Positions 4,357 through 5,758 of a DNA stretch of 5,758 nt are shown here, in pieces. The notes beneath the pieces are model-generated. The model was given only the letters and a program-made list of their open reading frames with translations, did no database searches and was not told where the DNA came from. The position numbers were made by a program, and so were the translations under genes. The first letter of the stretch is position 1. Every line of letters begins with the position of its first letter. This stretch comes from UBA4720 sp038227135 (lineage in GTDB: Bacteria; Gemmatimonadota; Gemmatimonadetes; Gemmatimonadales; Gemmatimonadaceae): positions 1 to 5,758 of the forward strand of contig JBBRQC010000070.1 in NCBI GenBank assembly GCA_038227135.1, given 5' to 3'.

Positions 4357-5758
4357 GTGCCGATAGTCCTCATCGCCGACGACGAGCCGAACATTCGGCG
4401 GATGGTCGGCGCGCTGCTCACAGGCGAAGGTTACGAAGTCACGGAGACTCCGAGCGGGGTCGAGGCCGTTGCGCGCGTGAAAGATGGGGAACCGGATGTC
4501 GCGCTGGTCGACCTGATGATGCCAGGCGACCTCGACGGAATGGCCACGCTCGCCCGGTTGCGTGATCTTGCGCCCGATCTTCCGGTAATAATGATGAGCG
4601 GCCGAGCGGGCCTGGCCGATGCAGTGAAAGCGACCAAGCTGGGCGCCTTCAATTTCCTGGAAAAGCCGCTCACGCCCGAAGGAGTGCTGCTCGCGGTTGC
4701 GTCGGCACTCGAGCTCCGACAAACGCGTCGGGTCGCCCGGGCGTTGCGGGCAGAGCTTGGATTCACGGGCGAGATGGTCGGCAAGAGCGCGGGCATGGCC
4801 GTGGTGCGTCAGATGATCGCGCGCGTCGCCCCTACCGACGCGCGTGTTCTGATCACCGGCGAGTCCGGCACCGGGAAGGAGCTCGTCGCCAGCGCGATCC
4901 ACGACGCGAGTCCGCGTCGCGAGAAGCCATTCGTCAGAGTGAACTGCGCCGCGATTCCGCGGGATCTTGTCGAGAGCGAGATGTTCGGCCACGAGCGAGG
5001 CGCATTTACTGGGGCGACGCAGACGAGAATCGGGAGGTTCGAGCTAGCGCATCACGGGACTCTGTTCCTCGACGAAGTCGGAGACCTCGGGCCGGATGCA
5101 CAGGCGAAGCTTCTGCGCGCCATCGAGGCGAAGGAGATCCAGCGGGTTGGGGGGAACCGGATCATCCGCACCGATGTGCGGATCATCGCCGCGACGAACC
5201 ACGATCTGCAGCGCGCGGTCCGCGCAGGGACCTTCCGCGAGGACTTGTACTTCAGGCTGAATGTCATCCCGCTGGCCATTCCTCCGCTGCGCGAGAGGAG
5301 TGACGACATCGTCGAGCTTGTCGCGCATTTCTCCGAGCAGTTCCTGCAGCGGACGGGGCAGGCGAAGCCGAAGTGGAGGAGTGACGCGCTTCAGCTGATG
5401 GAGGATTACCCGTGGCCGGGCAACGTGCGCGAGCTCGCCAATATCATCGAACGACTGGCCATCATGCATCCGGGAGCAGAGATCACCGGCCAGTACGTCG
5501 AAGATGTTCTCATCGTCGATCGGGACGAGGCGGATTCAACCCCTATTACGCCAACCCGCGCGTTGGAAAAGGCCGGCGACCGGGGAACGATGTCTTCGGC
5601 CGCGGGCTCCACGTCGCTTGCAGACAGACTCGACAGCTTCGAGCGCACTGTGATCGCGCGGGCGCTTGCGGAAGCGGGCGGCAATATCGCTGATGCGGCG
5701 AGACAGCTTGAGACGGACCGGCCAAATCTCTATCGACGGATGAAGCGGCTCGGACTGA
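4357..5758 (+). CDS. Sigma-54-dependent response regulator (NtrC/AtoC type), 3' end cut by the window
   Basis: At least 467 residues in three domains. Receiver, 1-120: acidic pocket Asp8, Asp9 and Glu10, phosphoacceptor Asp52 in LVDLMMP, Ser81 and Lys103. Sigma-54 interaction AAA+ domain, about 141-370: Walker A GESGTGKE with Lys174; GAFTGA loop 215-220, which contacts sigma-54; Walker B LFLDE with Asp239 and Glu240; sensor I Thr280-Asn281; arginine fingers Arg294 and Arg300; sensor II GNVREL with Arg358. A variable linker (375-420) leads to a Fis-type helix-turn-helix (442-464, GGNIADAARQL then NLYRRMKRLG). All elements of a working activator are present, so it should open sigma-54 promoters when phosphorylated by the kinase encoded upstream. 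The GTG at 4357 directly follows the preceding TAA and gives a canonical receiver start (MPIVLIADDE). The first internal ATG (4402) would remove the acidic pocket. The frame remains open at 5757. The TGA formed by the last three bases is out of frame, and the true stop must lie just outside. Confidence 0.95.
   Translation, partial: MPIVLIADDEPNIRRMVGALLTGEGYEVTETPSGVEAVARVKDGEPDVALVDLMMPGDLDGMATLARLRDLAPDLPVIMMSGRAGLADAVKATKLGAFNFLEKPLTPEGVLLAVASALELRQTRRVARALRAELGFTGEMVGKSAGMAVVRQMIARVAPTDARVLITGESGTGKELVASAIHDASPRREKPFVRVNCAAIPRDLVESEMFGHERGAFTGATQTRIGRFELAHHGTLFLDEVGDLGPDAQAKLLRAIEAKEIQRVGGNRIIRTDVRIIAATNHDLQRAVRAGTFREDLYFRLNVIPLAIPPLRERSDDIVELVAHFSEQFLQRTGQAKPKWRSDALQLMEDYPWPGNVRELANIIERLAIMHPGAEITGQYVEDVLIVDRDEADSTPITPTRALEKAGDRGTMSSAAGSTSLADRLDSFERTVIARALAEAGGNIADAARQLETDRPNLYRRMKRLGL

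Noticed and set aside
4039..4992. A 317-codon minus-strand open frame opposite the small protein and the regulator
   Set aside because: It is antisense to the receiver and Walker A regions, whose motifs are unmistakable, and it has no domain signature of its own.
5756..5758. TGA at the very end as the stop of the response regulator
   Set aside because: Codon-by-codon reading from GTG 4357 ends with CTG at 5755-5757 and leaves one base over, so this TGA is out of frame and the gene is cut by the window.

Overview
The window looks like chromosomal DNA of a GC-rich, Gram-negative-type bacterium. The overall gene style suggests Gemmatimonadota or a neighbouring phylum: an NtrY-like kinase, a small membrane/coiled-coil protein and a sigma-54 activator sit in one tight operon, and a NYN-LOTUS protein has a long Ala/Pro/Arg-rich linker. 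That assignment is an inference from remembered gene style, not from a search. No tRNA, rRNA, CRISPR array, insertion sequence or phage gene was seen, and all genes appear intact apart from the two cut by the window edges.

Layout. At the left edge (1-80, + strand) is a probable 3' end of a gene whose last residues look like the closing beta-strand of an outer-membrane barrel. It is followed by a strong intrinsic terminator (112-142). Facing it on the minus strand is a two-gene unit read from right to left. First comes a NYN-domain (PIN-like nuclease) protein with one clear and one probable LOTUS/OST-HTH RNA-binding domain (2492-828). It is followed, after a single base, by an alkyladenine DNA glycosylase of the AAG/MPG family (826-152).

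A 276-base divergent intergenic region (2493-2768) holds a perfect 8+8 inverted repeat (2694-2712) and an AT-rich palindrome (2746-2758) containing TATAAT, just upstream of the plus-strand operon.

The plus-strand operon (2769 to the right edge) encodes three proteins. These are a membrane sensor histidine kinase, a 97-residue protein with one membrane helix followed by a near-perfect heptad coiled coil, and an NtrC/AtoC-type response regulator (receiver, AAA+ sigma-54 interaction domain, Fis-type helix-turn-helix). The junctions are TGA-T-ATG and TAA immediately followed by GTG, so the three are almost certainly co-transcribed and translationally coupled. The expected logic is that the kinase senses an envelope or cytoplasmic cue and phosphorylates Asp52 of the regulator, which then activates sigma-54 promoters elsewhere. 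The small protein is placed to be an accessory part of this pathway. The regulator gene runs off the right edge.

No clear-cut new system is evident. The items most worth a second look are the small protein between kinase and regulator, the NYN protein with two LOTUS-like domains coupled to a DNA repair glycosylase, and the palindromic divergent control region with a nearly leaderless kinase gene.
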